Below are positions 53,705 to 63,573 of a stretch of 64,000 nucleotides of DNA, in pieces; position 1 is the stretch's first letter, and the number at the start of each line of letters is the position of its first letter. The notes beneath the pieces were generated by a model. The model had not been told where the DNA came from. It did not search any database and saw nothing but the letters and a program-made list of their open reading frames with translations. This DNA comes from Pseudomonas luteola NBRC 103146 (GTDB lineage Bacteria > Pseudomonadota > Gammaproteobacteria > Pseudomonadales > Pseudomonadaceae), in NCBI RefSeq assembly GCF_002091675.1, contig NZ_BDAE01000002.1, forward strand, positions 423,815 to 487,814, written 5' to 3'. The position numbers and the translations under genes are program-made.

Positions 53705-54724
53705 TCAGAAGCCTTCCAATACGATCTTGCCCTTGGCCTTGCCGCTTTCCAGCAGAGCATGGGCGCGACGCAGGTTCTCGGCGTTGATCTTTCCGTAATG
53801 CTCACCGAACGTAGTGCGCAGTACACCGCTATCAATCAGCTGAGCCACCTCGTTGAGCAGATTATGCTGCTCCTGCATGTCCGGCGTCTCGTACAGCGAG
53901 CGGGTATACATCAGCTCCCAGTGCAGCGACAGGCTCTTGCGCTTGAGCGGTACGGCGTCCAGCGACTCAGGGTCGTCGATCAGGCCGAGTTTGCCCTGAG
54001 GCATCAGAGACTCGATGATCTGCTCATAATGACGATCGGTCTGGGTCAGGCTCGCGACATAGGTAACCTGCGGAATGCCGATGCGCTTGAGCTCCTCGCT
54101 GAGCGGTTTGCTGTGATCGATCACATGATGCGCGCCGAGTTCGGTTACCCAAGCCTGCGTTTCAGGACGAGAAGCCGTACCGATGACGGTAAGCCCGGTC
54201 AACTGGCGAGCCAGTTGCGTCATGATAGAGCCTACGCCACCCGCAGCACCCACGATCAGCAGGGTTTCGCCACGATCAGCCTTATCACGTGTGACACCCA
54301 GGCGGTCGAATAGCAGCTCCCATGCTGTAATGGAGGTCAATGGCAGCGCAGCCGCCTGAGCAAACGCCAGCGACTCAGGCATGCGACCTACGATACGCTC
54401 GTCAACCAGCTGAAACTCGCTATTGCTGCCCGGGCGCACCAGTGATCCGGCATACCAAACCCTATCGCCCGGCTTGAATAGGGTGACATCGCGGCCTACC
54501 GATTTGACGATGCCGGTCGCGTCCCAGCCCAGAATACGCGGTTGCGATTCATCGGCATGGGGTACGTAACCCTGGCGAACCTTGGTGTCTACCGGATTCA
54601 CCGAGACAGCTTTGACTTCAACCAGCAGATCACGCGGGCCTGGGGTTGGCTCGGGAAGTTCGATGTCCTGCAGACTATCCGGGTTGTCGACAGGCAGGCA
54701 CTTGTAATGTGCAACGACTTTCAT
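53705..54724 (-). CDS. Zinc-type alcohol dehydrogenase-like quinone reductase
   Basis: A 339-residue MDR-superfamily oxidoreductase. It has the GroES-like N-terminal domain (KAVSVNPVDTKVRQG, then GWDATGIVKSVGRDV) and a Rossmann domain with LLIVGAAGGVGSIMTQLAR. The catalytic zinc ligands of true alcohol dehydrogenases are absent, so NADPH-dependent quinone or enone reduction is likely. It is the second gene of a pair with the YgiN-like monooxygenase (10-base gap), and a LysR gene is divergent from the pair. Such quinone-acting pairs respond to electrophiles. Confidence 0.87.
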   Translation of the reverse strand: MKVVAHYKCLPVDNPDSLQDIELPEPTPGPRDLLVEVKAVSVNPVDTKVRQGYVPHADESQPRILGWDATGIVKSVGRDVTLFKPGDRVWYAGSLVRPGSNSEFQLVDERIVGRMPESLAFAQAAALPLTSITAWELLFDRLGVTRDKADRGETLLIVGAAGGVGSIMTQLARQLTGLTVIGTASRPETQAWVTELGAHHVIDHSKPLSEELKRIGIPQVTYVASLTQTDRHYEQIIESLMPQGKLGLIDDPESLDAVPLKRKSLSLHWELMYTRSLYETPDMQEQHNLLNEVAQLIDSGVLRTTFGEHYGKINAENLRRAHALLESGKAKGKIVLEGF

Positions 54725-54734
54725 GCTGTTTTCC

Positions 54735-55028
54735 TCAGGAAATACGGTACATCTTGGTCACACTGAATTTCTCAGCGGTACGCTCGATAACCGGTAATGC
54801 GGCCTGGAAGTGTGGTGTTGCCTCGTGCTGGGCCAGGGACGCTTCGTCACGCCATTGTTCGATCATGTGAAACGTGCGTGGCTGCTCGGCATCACGATGG
54901 AAGTCATATTGGATGCAGGCATCTTCTGCGCGGCTCTGCGGCTGCAGGCCACGTAGGGCTTGTTCCAGTTCAGCTTCGGAACCCTCTTTGGCAACCAGGG
55001 TAGCAACCAGTGTCAGGGGAGTAGTCAT
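54735..55028 (-). CDS. Antibiotic biosynthesis monooxygenase-family protein (YgiN-like)
   Basis: A 97-residue dimeric ferredoxin-like fold protein. It starts MTTPLTLVATLVAKEGSEAELEQAL and continues with CIQYDFHRDAEQPRTFHMIEQWRDEASLAQHEATPHF-type spacing, typical of the ABM domain of YgiN, a quinol monooxygenase. The start at 55028 has AGGAGA about 7 bases upstream; a longer frame from 55097 is rejected. It leads the quinone reductase gene, so a quinone redox cycle is plausible. The divergent LysR gene starts 93 bases away. Confidence 0.85.
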   Translation of the reverse strand: MTTPLTLVATLVAKEGSEAELEQALRGLQPQSRAEDACIQYDFHRDAEQPRTFHMIEQWRDEASLAQHEATPHFQAALPVIERTAEKFSVTKMYRIS

Positions 55029-55121
55029 CGTATTTCTCCTGTGAAATGCAGTAATGGTGTTCTCTTTCGCTGGATGATAAAAGCCGTTATAAAGCAAGGC
55101 TCTTTCAATAAAATCTTGAAA

Positions 55122-56042
55122 ATGATCCGTCTGGCTGACTTACAACTGTTTGTTAGGACTGTGGAATGCGCCAGTCTTTCCGCCGCTGCGCGAGAATTAG
55201 GTCTGTCTGCGGCAGTCGCAAGCGCGGCACTGAAGCGTCTGGAGGATGCGCTCGATACCAGGCTGCTGGCGCGCTCGACCCGAAGCCTTCGGCTAACCTC
55301 TGAAGGGCAGATGTATCTGGAGCACGCCCGACAAGCCTTACAGAGCCTTGAAGAAGGGCAGCGCCTGCTGGAAAGCGGCAAGGCTGGGATCAGGGGTGTG
55401 CTGCATCTGTCGGCACCTTCGGATCTGGGTCGCAATCATCTACTAGAATGGCTGGACGAATTTCAGGCGCTGCATCCTGAGGTAAGCTTTCGATTGCTCC
55501 TGTCCGATCACCTGAACGATCTGTTTCGTGAGTCTGTAGACATTGCCATCCGGTATGGCGCACCTGAAGATTCTTCCCTGGTGGCCTTGCCCCTCGCTCC
55601 GCTCAATCGACGTGTACTGTGTGCGTCGCCTGCTTACTTTCAACGACGGGGCCATCCTCAGCAGCCGGATGAACTGCGTCAGCATAATTGCCTCTGCTAT
55701 ATGCGTGGTTCCAGGGCTCATGATCGATGGGTATTCGATGATGGCAAGCGACAGGTAACGGTCACCGTTCAGGGAGACCGCATAAGTGATGATGCCGATG
55801 TCATTCGACGCTGGGCCGTGGCCGGGCAGGGGCTTGTTTATAAGTCGTGGCTGGATGTCGCGAGTGATGTCGAAGCGGGGCTACTGGAACTGGCGCTACC
55901 GGAGTGGCATGGCGAAGTAACGCCGCTTAACCTGCTCTGTCCACACCGCGCCCAACTATCGAGCGCCGTGACGCAATTGAGGGATCTGATCCGGCTGCAT
56001 TGCCAGAGGCTTCTGGAAAAAGCGCCCTGGCAAGGCCTATAG
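55122..56042 (+). CDS. LysR-family regulator divergent from the quinone pair
   Basis: A 306-residue LysR regulator. The N-terminal domain (MIRLADLQLFVRTVECASLS, then GLSAAVASAALKRLEDALDTRLL) gives the helix-turn-helix. The effector domain follows with GVLHLSAPSDLGRNHL and RESVDIAIRYG, like the CrgA/AphB-related subgroup. It is divergent from the monooxygenase-quinone reductase pair and is probably its regulator. The frame is open upstream to 54960, but that would overlap the monooxygenase gene, and the family start is at 55122. Confidence 0.87.
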   Translation: MIRLADLQLFVRTVECASLSAAARELGLSAAVASAALKRLEDALDTRLLARSTRSLRLTSEGQMYLEHARQALQSLEEGQRLLESGKAGIRGVLHLSAPSDLGRNHLLEWLDEFQALHPEVSFRLLLSDHLNDLFRESVDIAIRYGAPEDSSLVALPLAPLNRRVLCASPAYFQRRGHPQQPDELRQHNCLCYMRGSRAHDRWVFDDGKRQVTVTVQGDRISDDADVIRRWAVAGQGLVYKSWLDVASDVEAGLLELALPEWHGEVTPLNLLCPHRAQLSSAVTQLRDLIRLHCQRLLEKAPWQGL

Positions 56043-56049
56043 ACAGAAA

Positions 56050-56841
56050 TCAGGCGTAGGGGGCAAGCTGCTGAATGAGTTCGGCATGCAGCGTCTTGTC
56101 ACCACAGGCGATGATTGCACCGCCATTCTGCGCGTCGCCACCATTCCAACTGGTCATGACACCGCCAGCGCCTTCGATGATCGGAATCAGCGCCTGGACA
56201 TCATAGGGTTGTAGACTCGCCTCGATAATGACATCCACAAAGCCCGACGCCAGCATGCAATAGGCGTAACAGTCACCACCGAAGCGAACCAGCTGGGCCT
56301 GTTCGGCAATGCGTTCAAACGCTGCCAGACGCTCTGGTGTATCAAGGATCTGGGGGCTTGTACACATCACACGGGCCTTGGAGAGGCTGGCACAGGCGCG
56401 GGTCTTTAGCGGGGCGCCATTGAGCCAGGCGCCTTCTGGTGTGCCGACAAAGCGCTCGCCTGTGAACGGCTGATTCATTACGCCGATGACGGGGCGAAAG
56501 CCATCGTTCAGGGCGATCAAGGTACCCCAGAGCGGTAGCCCGGTAATGAAGGCGCGCGTGCCATCGATAGGGTCCAGCACCCAGGTCAGCGAACTGCTTC
56601 CGGTAACAGCGTCTTCTTCTTCACCCAGAATGCCGTGTTCCGGAAATTCGCTCAGGATCAACTCACGCATGGCGCGCTCGGCGGCCTTGTCGGCCAGCGT
56701 GACGGGGTCGAATAGGCGACCGCCTTTGTCATCTACCTGAAGCTGCGAGCGGAAATACGGCTTGATAGCCACGGCGGCGGCATCGGCCAGGCGCTCGGCG
56801 AACTGTTGATACTGGGTCGTTTCAGCGGCATTCAAAGGCAT
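56050..56841 (-). CDS. hisN: Histidinol-phosphatase HisN (inositol monophosphatase family)
   Basis: A 263-residue Mg2+-dependent phosphatase. The metal motifs GEEED and WVLDPIDGTRAFITG are present, and the closing motif DVQALIPIIEGAGG, with a Tyr-Asp in place of the usual Trp-Asp, matches the HisN group rather than general inositol monophosphatases. The reaction is histidinol phosphate to histidinol in histidine synthesis. No his operon is nearby, as is usual for HisN. The LysR gene converges with it, 7 bases away. Confidence 0.88.
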   Translation of the reverse strand: MPLNAAETTQYQQFAERLADAAAVAIKPYFRSQLQVDDKGGRLFDPVTLADKAAERAMRELILSEFPEHGILGEEEDAVTGSSSLTWVLDPIDGTRAFITGLPLWGTLIALNDGFRPVIGVMNQPFTGERFVGTPEGAWLNGAPLKTRACASLSKARVMCTSPQILDTPERLAAFERIAEQAQLVRFGGDCYAYCMLASGFVDVIIEASLQPYDVQALIPIIEGAGGVMTSWNGGDAQNGGAIIACGDKTLHAELIQQLAPYA

Positions 56842-56876
56842 TGAAGTTCTCGATAGCGATTACGGAAAGCACAATG

Positions 56877-56903
56877 AAAACCGGCCGCACGAGAGCGACC
56901 GGT
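56877..56903 (-). terminator. Terminator after the adenine deaminase gene
   Basis: On the minus strand ACCGGTCGC (56903-56895) pairs with GCGGCCGGT (56888-56880), including one G-U, around a 6-base loop and followed by TTT. It stands nine bases after the stop of the deaminase gene. Confidence 0.8.
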
Positions 56904-56911
56904 AGTACCTG

Positions 56912-58081
<1,170 letters not shown>

Positions 58082-58281
58082 TCAACTAGCAGCTCGATCT
58101 CGCCTACAGGTTGCCAGTCGTTTTCAGAAAGAGCCCTGTGGCACGAGGGCATTTTGGCGGAGGGCGATGATTTTTTGCGGGCCGATGGCGAAATCACGCG
58201 TTGAAACATGTCGTAACCCTATGCCGTCAATTGGCTGGCCTTTCGCCGCATGAGGCGAGTCTTTCAAAGGATACGACTTAC

Positions 58282-59385
58282 ATGGTTTCAACATTGAGGG
58301 GCGAAGCATTTCTGCTGATCGCCATTATCGCCGGCGTGCTGGCCTATGTTTTCGAGCATCAATTGATAGGAAGCGGCCAGACGATTGCTTTGGTCGGGGC
58401 GGTGGCCCTGATCGCAGCCATCATCTGCGCTGCCATGCGTGTTGCTCACCATGCAGAGGTGCTTGCTGAAAAAGTGGGTGATCCCTACGGTACGATGATC
58501 CTGACGCTTTCGGCGGTGCTGGTAGAAGTGATCATCCTAGCCATTATGATGGGGCACGATCACTCGCCGACCCTGGCGCGAGATACGATCTACGCAGCTG
58601 TTATTCTCGATATCAATGGACTGATCGGCTTGGCCGCTCTTCTTGGAGGGCTCAAGCATGGCGAGCAGCGCTACAATGATGATTCCAGCCGTAGTTATGG
58701 GGTAATGATCCTGACCGCAGTGAGTATCTCCATGCTGGTGCCGGAATTCATTCCGGTCGAGCGCTGGCATGTCTACTCCGGCTTTACCATTATCGTAATG
58801 GTCTTGATGTATGCCCTGTTTCTGCGGATGCAGACTGGTCCCCATAGTTACTTCTTCAGCTACAACTATCCAGAAAAGAAGAAAAAGAAGCCTGCTGGTG
58901 ACTCAACTGTCGTAGAGCACGAAGCGCCAGCGAATACAGGGTTATCGGTTGGTCTGCTGATTGTAGGCGTGGTAGTGACAGGCGCATTGGCCGAAGTCAT
59001 GTCAAAATCACTAGACGCTGGTCTTGAAGGGCTGCCGGTTCCGCCTATGGTGTCTGCCTTGGTGGTTGCTGTTATCTCAGCCAGTCCAGAGATTCTTACT
59101 GCTTTGCGTGCAGCTATGGCCAACCGCATGCAGTCTGTTATCAACATCGCGTTGGGAGCATCGCTTTCCACCGTTATTCTAACGGTGCCGGTTGTTGAGG
59201 CCATTGCACTTTATACCGGGCAGCCTATGCAAATGGCTATGACCCCAGTGCAGACGGTCATGATGGGTGTCACCCTCATCATTGCTGCCATCAATCTCAA
59301 TGACGGTGAGACCAATGCAATTGAAGGCATGACTCACTTTGTACTGTTCCTGACCTTTATTATGCTGACAATCATAGGTCTTTGA
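58282..59385 (+). CDS. chaA: Calcium/proton antiporter ChaA
   Basis: A 367-residue CaCA-family antiporter with eleven helices. It carries the two alpha-repeats: DPYGTMILTLSAVLVEVIILAIM in the first half and NIALGASLSTVILTVPVVEAI in the second, each with the acidic or polar residues of the ion path. A lysine-rich loop (EKKKKKPAG) divides them. It exports Ca2+ or Na+ in exchange for H+, active at high pH or salt. AAGGA stands 9 bases before the start. Upstream frames from 58201 begin with TTG and are rejected. It is transcribed alone. Confidence 0.9.
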   Translation: MVSTLRGEAFLLIAIIAGVLAYVFEHQLIGSGQTIALVGAVALIAAIICAAMRVAHHAEVLAEKVGDPYGTMILTLSAVLVEVIILAIMMGHDHSPTLARDTIYAAVILDINGLIGLAALLGGLKHGEQRYNDDSSRSYGVMILTAVSISMLVPEFIPVERWHVYSGFTIIVMVLMYALFLRMQTGPHSYFFSYNYPEKKKKKPAGDSTVVEHEAPANTGLSVGLLIVGVVVTGALAEVMSKSLDAGLEGLPVPPMVSALVVAVISASPEILTALRAAMANRMQSVINIALGASLSTVILTVPVVEAIALYTGQPMQMAMTPVQTVMMGVTLIIAAINLNDGETNAIEGMTHFVLFLTFIMLTIIGL

Positions 59386-59766
59386 TCTTGAGGGCGGGCT
59401 TGGTAATGCTTGCCCGCTCCATGCATCGTTCAGAAAGTGGCAACTTGAAAATTCAATGCACCTTATTTTCGGCCTGCCATATTGTTGGTAACAATTGGGA
59501 TTACTAGACTCCTAATAAACGGCTAGGCAAGGGAAGGCCTGTAGGCCATTAGCACTAGGGTAGGGCTGAAAATCTATAGGGGAGCAAGATAAAGGATCAA
59601 TCCGTCATGGAGTGATCAAAAAGTGATCAATTTTCCCTAGGCCGCGCAACGTATGCGTTTGGCACATGTATCCTTGGCTTATCCACAGCCCCATCCACGT
59701 TAAGTGTGAGCAAGTCGAGCCTCTCAACGCGCCTGTTAATCCGATACACGCTTTGAAATCAAGCAC
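59386..59766. other. Intergenic stretch with a DnaA-box-like site and tandem GATC repeats
   Basis: No gene is visible between the convergent chaA and amtB. It holds a perfect DnaA-type box TTATCCACA (59679-59687), and two AGTGATCAA units (59611-59619 and 59622-59630) set 11 bases apart, with another GATC at 59595. A stem GCGGGC/GCCCGC just after chaA may end its transcript. The mix of a DnaA box, Dam sites and AT-rich tracts recalls replication-origin-like DNA, but the context genes are not those of a known oriC. Confidence 0.4.
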
Positions 59767-60975
59767 TTATTCTGGACTGGTAGCAGAAATCCTGTGGATG
59801 GATAAGTCCGCTCCGTAATACTCTTCCTCTTGCGTCAGACGCAGACCAAGCACTTTTTTGATGACGCCATAAACGATTAGTCCGCCTGCCAGTGCAATCG
59901 CTACGCCCATACATGTGCCAATCAGCTGGCTTACAAGGCTTACGCCTCCACGGCCTTCCAGCACGGGTTGCCCGAAGATGCCACATGCGACACCACCCCA
60001 GACGCCGCATAAGCCGTGCAAAGGCCAGACACCCAGAACGTCATCGATTTTCCATTTCACTTGGGTGGCAGTGAATGCCCATACGAAGAGTCCCCCAGCA
60101 ACCAGGCCTGTTGCCAATGCACCAATAGGATGCATTAAATCCGAACCGGCACAAACCGCGACCAGTCCAGCTAACGGACCGTTGTGTAGAAAGCCGGGAT
60201 CGTTTCGGCCAAAAATAAGCGACGCCACGACACCGCCTACCATGGCCATCAACGAATTTACGGCAACCAGACCGCTCACGCCGTCCAGTGTCTGAGCGCT
60301 CATGACATTAAAGCCAAACCAGCCAATAATCAGAATCCATGAGCCAAGTGCGAGGAAAGGAATATTGGAGGGAGGGAACGCCACCAGCCGTCCATCGCGA
60401 TAACGACCGTTACGGCGGCCGAGTAACAGGACGGCTCCCAATGCAAGCCAACCCCCAACGGCGTGCACCACAACCGATCCGGCAAAGTCATGAAACTTCG
60501 CGCCAAAAGAGGCTTCAAGCCACGCTTGTATGCCGTGGTTGTTATTCCAGACGATTCCCTCAAAAAACGGATAGATAAAAGCCACGATTAGAGCCGTTGC
60601 GCAGAGCTGTGGTGCAAACCGTGCCCGCTCAGCAATACCGCCAGAAATAATCGCCGGAATAGCGGCTGCAAATGTCAGCAGAAAGAAAAACTTCACCAAG
60701 GCGTAGCCGTTATCGGCCATTAGCGCTTCAGCCGGGCCAAAGAAGTTGACGCCATAGGCAATCCAATACCCGATAAAAAAATAAGCCAGGGTAGAAATGG
60801 CGAAGTCAGCCAGTATTTTTGATAGCGCATTTACCTGGTTTTTCTGGCGAACCGTGCCTACTTCTAAAAAGGCAAAACCAGCATGCATGGCCAGAACCAT
60901 GACAGCGCCTACCAGAATGAATAATGTGTTGGATCCGTGGATCAGAATGCTTACGGCGCTTTGCAGTTCGTTCAT
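59767..60975 (-). CDS. amtB: Ammonium transporter AmtB
   Basis: A 402-residue ammonium channel with eleven helices. The signature DFAGSVVVHAVGGW carries the first twin-His residue, and HGLCGVWG the second; MHAGFAFLEVG opens helix 1 or 2. The conserved loop GGIAERARF and the C-terminal tail for GlnK binding (VLGLRLTQEEEYYGADLSIH) are present. No glnK is adjacent; nitrogen control through GlnK is therefore expected only in trans. No ribosome-binding site is evident at the ATG. Confidence 0.92.
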   Translation of the reverse strand: MNELQSAVSILIHGSNTLFILVGAVMVLAMHAGFAFLEVGTVRQKNQVNALSKILADFAISTLAYFFIGYWIAYGVNFFGPAEALMADNGYALVKFFFLLTFAAAIPAIISGGIAERARFAPQLCATALIVAFIYPFFEGIVWNNNHGIQAWLEASFGAKFHDFAGSVVVHAVGGWLALGAVLLLGRRNGRYRDGRLVAFPPSNIPFLALGSWILIIGWFGFNVMSAQTLDGVSGLVAVNSLMAMVGGVVASLIFGRNDPGFLHNGPLAGLVAVCAGSDLMHPIGALATGLVAGGLFVWAFTATQVKWKIDDVLGVWPLHGLCGVWGGVACGIFGQPVLEGRGGVSLVSQLIGTCMGVAIALAGGLIVYGVIKKVLGLRLTQEEEYYGADLSIHRISATSPE

Positions 60976-61204
60976 GATTGGCAGTTACACAAGAATGAAT
61001 AACGGCACCAAAAGCAGTCAGTATTCAAGGTCGGCGCACTGAAATGGCGCATTTACCTGACGTGATTTACATGCTTTGATGTTAGGTGCAGATGTTAAAT
61101 GGCAGAGAAGACGAGCCCGCAAGCCTCAATTGCACGCTTGCAGAGCAGGGTCCCTCTCCTGCGCACCATAAGGCAGCAATTCTTGTGCCGTTCGAAGCGG
61201 TGAA

Positions 61205-61227
61205 GAGCGAAGCTATACGCTTCGCTT
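61205..61227 (-). terminator. Hairpin downstream of yigZ
   Basis: AGCGAAGC (61206-61213) and GCTTCGCT (61219-61226) pair perfectly around a 5-base loop. The structure follows the yigZ stop by about 10 bases on the minus strand. Its U-tract (CTTC) is poor, so termination is probably weak. Confidence 0.5.
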
Positions 61228-61235
61228 GGGCAGTC

Positions 61236-61826
61236 TTATTCTCGGATACGGTGCAACGCTATGCGGCCCCGGCTAACATCTGCCAGAAAGCGCTCTAGAG
61301 GAGAGAGATGCTCTTCCGGCAAAGCCAGGCGAATATCGACACCCGAAGCACCGAATGCCTTGTCGTCTAGAAGAGCATCAAATTCATGTAGTCTGGATTC
61401 GAGCAGGGGAAGCTCAGAATAAGTGCAGTGGCAGGCCACCAGTACTCGAGGTACCAACTCCACACGCTCAGCCTGTTGAAGGCATTTGGCAGCGCAGCCT
61501 CCATATGCGCGCACCAATCCACCTGTCCCCAGCTTTATGCCACCGAACCAGCGTGTTACCACTACAACCACACGGTCACAGTTCTGTCCTTCGATGGCCG
61601 TTAGGATGGGGCGGCCGGCAGTCCCGCCAGGCTCGCCGTCATCGTTGAACCGATATTGTTGGCCAAGCTTCCAGGCCCAACAATTGTGAGTAGCGCCAGG
61701 GTCGCTGACCCGGTCAATAAAAGTCTGCGCATCGGCAGCACTTGAAATAGGCGCAGCAAAGGCCTGAAAGCGACTCTTGCGGATCTCTTCCTGAAACACC
61801 GCTTCAACTAATAGTGTTTCGCTCAT
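61236..61826 (-). CDS. yigZ: YigZ/IMPACT family protein
   Basis: A 196-residue member of UPF0029 (Impact N-terminal domain plus a small C-terminal DUF1949-like domain). Recognisable runs are KKSRFxA-type (RKSRFQAFAAPIS), THNCWAWKLG, FNDDGEPGGTAGRPIL and VTRWFGGIKLGTGGLVRAY. Its ATG overlaps the last stop of the decayed TetR gene (ATGA at 61826-61823). It would therefore have been translationally coupled to that gene, and now may be poorly translated. The family function is not known; E. coli YigZ binds nucleic acid or translation factors by inference. Confidence 0.87.
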   Translation of the reverse strand: MSETLLVEAVFQEEIRKSRFQAFAAPISSAADAQTFIDRVSDPGATHNCWAWKLGQQYRFNDDGEPGGTAGRPILTAIEGQNCDRVVVVVTRWFGGIKLGTGGLVRAYGGCAAKCLQQAERVELVPRVLVACHCTYSELPLLESRLHEFDALLDDKAFGASGVDIRLALPEEHLSPLERFLADVSRGRIALHRIRE

Positions 61827-62437
61827 ATGCGAGCCGGCAGCTGAAGGCTACAGCCCTTGAATGTGATATGAGTCAACGTATGGGTCGCTGCCTCGAAATC
61901 CTGGTCAGTCAATTGATTGCGTCCTGTCACATGGCAGAGTTGGCTGGAAAAGTCAGCATAGTGCTAAGTGCTGCCCCATAGCAGGAAAATAAGATGTACA
62001 GGGTCAACGGGATCCATTTTGCCGTGTTTGATCCATGCTTCAAAGACAGCTGCCTGCTGCCTAAACCAGTTCCGGTAGTCCTGATCGAAATATTCATACA
62101 GGCAAGTACCGTCACCAACAATTTCCACGGCAAAAATACACGAGGCTAAAAGATACCGCCGAGAAAGCGTCGTTTTGGCTTGAATGTAGCGAGCCAATGC
62201 TTCGGCAGGATTCTCTTTAAACGCAAGCGTGTTAAATGTACTGCCAGAGCTCAAGGATATTGGCCAGCAGAGCCATATGAAGCCTAACGTGTTATTGAAA
62301 CAGTAATGTACGTTTGCCTTGGGCAAGCCGACCCGCTGGGCAATGGTATTTATAAAGCCAGTCAGGGCCTCAGGAGTGCCGCGTTTCGAGAACGGCGCTT
62401 GATAAAATGAGTAGCATAAGCAGGCGCAGCGCATCAA
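61823..62437 (-). pseudogene. Decayed TetR-family regulator (YcdC/RutR-like C-terminal domain)
   Basis: The open part (61964-62437) reads as a TetR regulator: IAQRVGLPKANVHY, FKENPAEALARYIQAK, FAVEIV and FEAWIKHGKMDPVDPVHLIFLLWGST. A TAG at 61966-61964 stops it where relatives have CAG in STQHYADF. The same frame continues for 46 sense codons after the stop (HYADFSSQLCHVTG onward) and ends at the yigZ start. Inside the gene, after NNTLGF, the sequence only reads as expected (MALLANILELWQ) in another frame. One base is missing before it and two after, so the frame is restored downstream. The N-terminal end also looks truncated. The repressor is probably inactive. Confidence 0.85.
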
Positions 62438-62458
62438 ATAGGCACTGCGCCTAAGCTC

Positions 62459-63256
62459 TTAGAAATGATATTTGGCTATCACGCTAAAAGTATTTTGGTC
62501 CGTGCGAAAAGCGTGGCTGTCTTTGATGCCGTATTTGTCAGACCAGTAATCGTACTCCACCCCTACATACATATGCTTGGCTTCGTAGCCCATCGCCTTG
62601 CCAAGGTCATATTTGATCTGTGGATTGAAGTGGAAATTGGCGTGATAGCTGCGACTAGGAGTTTTGTTATCGTTTCTATTATTAACGACCCAGTCGATGT
62701 AGCCGTCAAACAGGATATCTGAAGTCCCCGCCGGCAAAGTAATGGACCATGCGGGCGTAACCTGCCAGGCGCCTGAGCGAACCCGGCTACCTTCAGGCTT
62801 GCGATAGTAGAAGTTCAGAGTAAAGAAATTGAAGCCGGGCACCTTCAGATCGAAACCAGGGCCGATCAGGTAGCTATCGACATCACCTTCACCAAACTCA
62901 TAGGTAGTGGCCAGCAGCACATCAGTGATCGGGCCAAGCTCTAATTTGGTACCCGTCAGCTTACCCAGCGAGAAGCGAGGGCTGAATTCGCCATAGTAAC
63001 TGTGATGGCCATTGGCGTTGGAGCGCCCGACACCGTTGTACCAGCTGTTATCGACAAAAAACCAGATATCGCCCCATGACCAGTCACTGGCATGTTCAAA
63101 GGTGATCGTTTGTTGGGTATCAGGATCAACCTTGTAATTTTGCCCATATAGGTAGGTAAGGCTATTGTCCTGCCAATGTAACATGCCATCAGCCATAGCA
63201 TTTCCTGTTAACAACAGGCCGCTGGCTAATACAACGGAAGAAAGGGCGCGGCTCAT
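62459..63256 (-). CDS. OmpK/Tsx-type outer-membrane channel protein
   Basis: A 265-residue outer-membrane beta-barrel. A signal peptide (about 1-22, ending AMA) is followed by DGMLHWQDNSLTYLYGQNY and alternating aromatic strands, ending in AKYHF with the terminal Phe needed for barrel assembly. This is the nucleoside-specific channel family of Tsx and OmpK. Substrate is probably nucleosides or bases. AGGAG stands 6 bases before the ATG. Upstream at 63301-63321 lies the second copy of the 21-bp operator. The dead TetR gene lies downstream. In related genomes such genes accompany purine or pyrimidine uptake, though no such enzyme is adjacent here. Confidence 0.88.
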   Translation of the reverse strand: MSRALSSVVLASGLLLTGNAMADGMLHWQDNSLTYLYGQNYKVDPDTQQTITFEHASDWSWGDIWFFVDNSWYNGVGRSNANGHHSYYGEFSPRFSLGKLTGTKLELGPITDVLLATTYEFGEGDVDSYLIGPGFDLKVPGFNFFTLNFYYRKPEGSRVRSGAWQVTPAWSITLPAGTSDILFDGYIDWVVNNRNDNKTPSRSYHANFHFNPQIKYDLGKAMGYEAKHMYVGVEYDYWSDKYGIKDSHAFRTDQNTFSVIAKYHF

Positions 63257-63300
63257 TGTCTGCTCCTAGAGAAAAGTCGTTTTTAGTAATAAACGCTCCA

Positions 63301-63321
63301 AACCTGTCCGCTCGGTCAGGC
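63301..63321 (-). repeat. 21-bp operator-like element, copy 2 (upstream of ompK-like gene)
   Basis: The same core CCTGTCCGCTCGGTCAGG (63303-63320) as at 6760-6777, with the three outer bases also identical. It stands 44 bases before the ompK-like start. TTTATT on the minus strand (63293-63288), 8 bases away, could be a -10. It is probably the target of a TetR-family repressor. Confidence 0.65.
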
Positions 63322-63573
63322 TTTTCCCCGTTTAGCAAGAACAGAGCCAAGGTTTGGGCGGCGGCATTCTACAGAGGTCTAAGCCAAGCGAAAGGGCTTT
63401 TTGAGTCAATCAGGTAAGCGGTAGGTAAGGCCGACAGGTAGGCTTTTCGCCGTGCAAAAAAATGAGCACCGTGTAATAAGAATTCGGGCGCTTTGTCGAT
63501 ATAAAGGAAAGGCTCTGTTCCACGCTTGAGCAGAGCAGAAAATCATCACCACAGGTGAGCAGGAGAAACCAAC
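63322..63573. promoter_or_regulatory. Rest of the divergent gap upstream of the 63574 gene
   Basis: Together with the ompK promoter region this is a 317-base gap. I see no gene or strong hairpin in this part. It should carry the promoter of the gene at 63574, but no clear -35/-10 pair stands out. Confidence 0.4.

Noticed and set aside
61964..62437. A functional 157-residue hypothetical protein
   Set aside because: The sequence resembles only parts of a TetR regulator, with family-like codons continuing after the amber stop and a frame-shifted centre.
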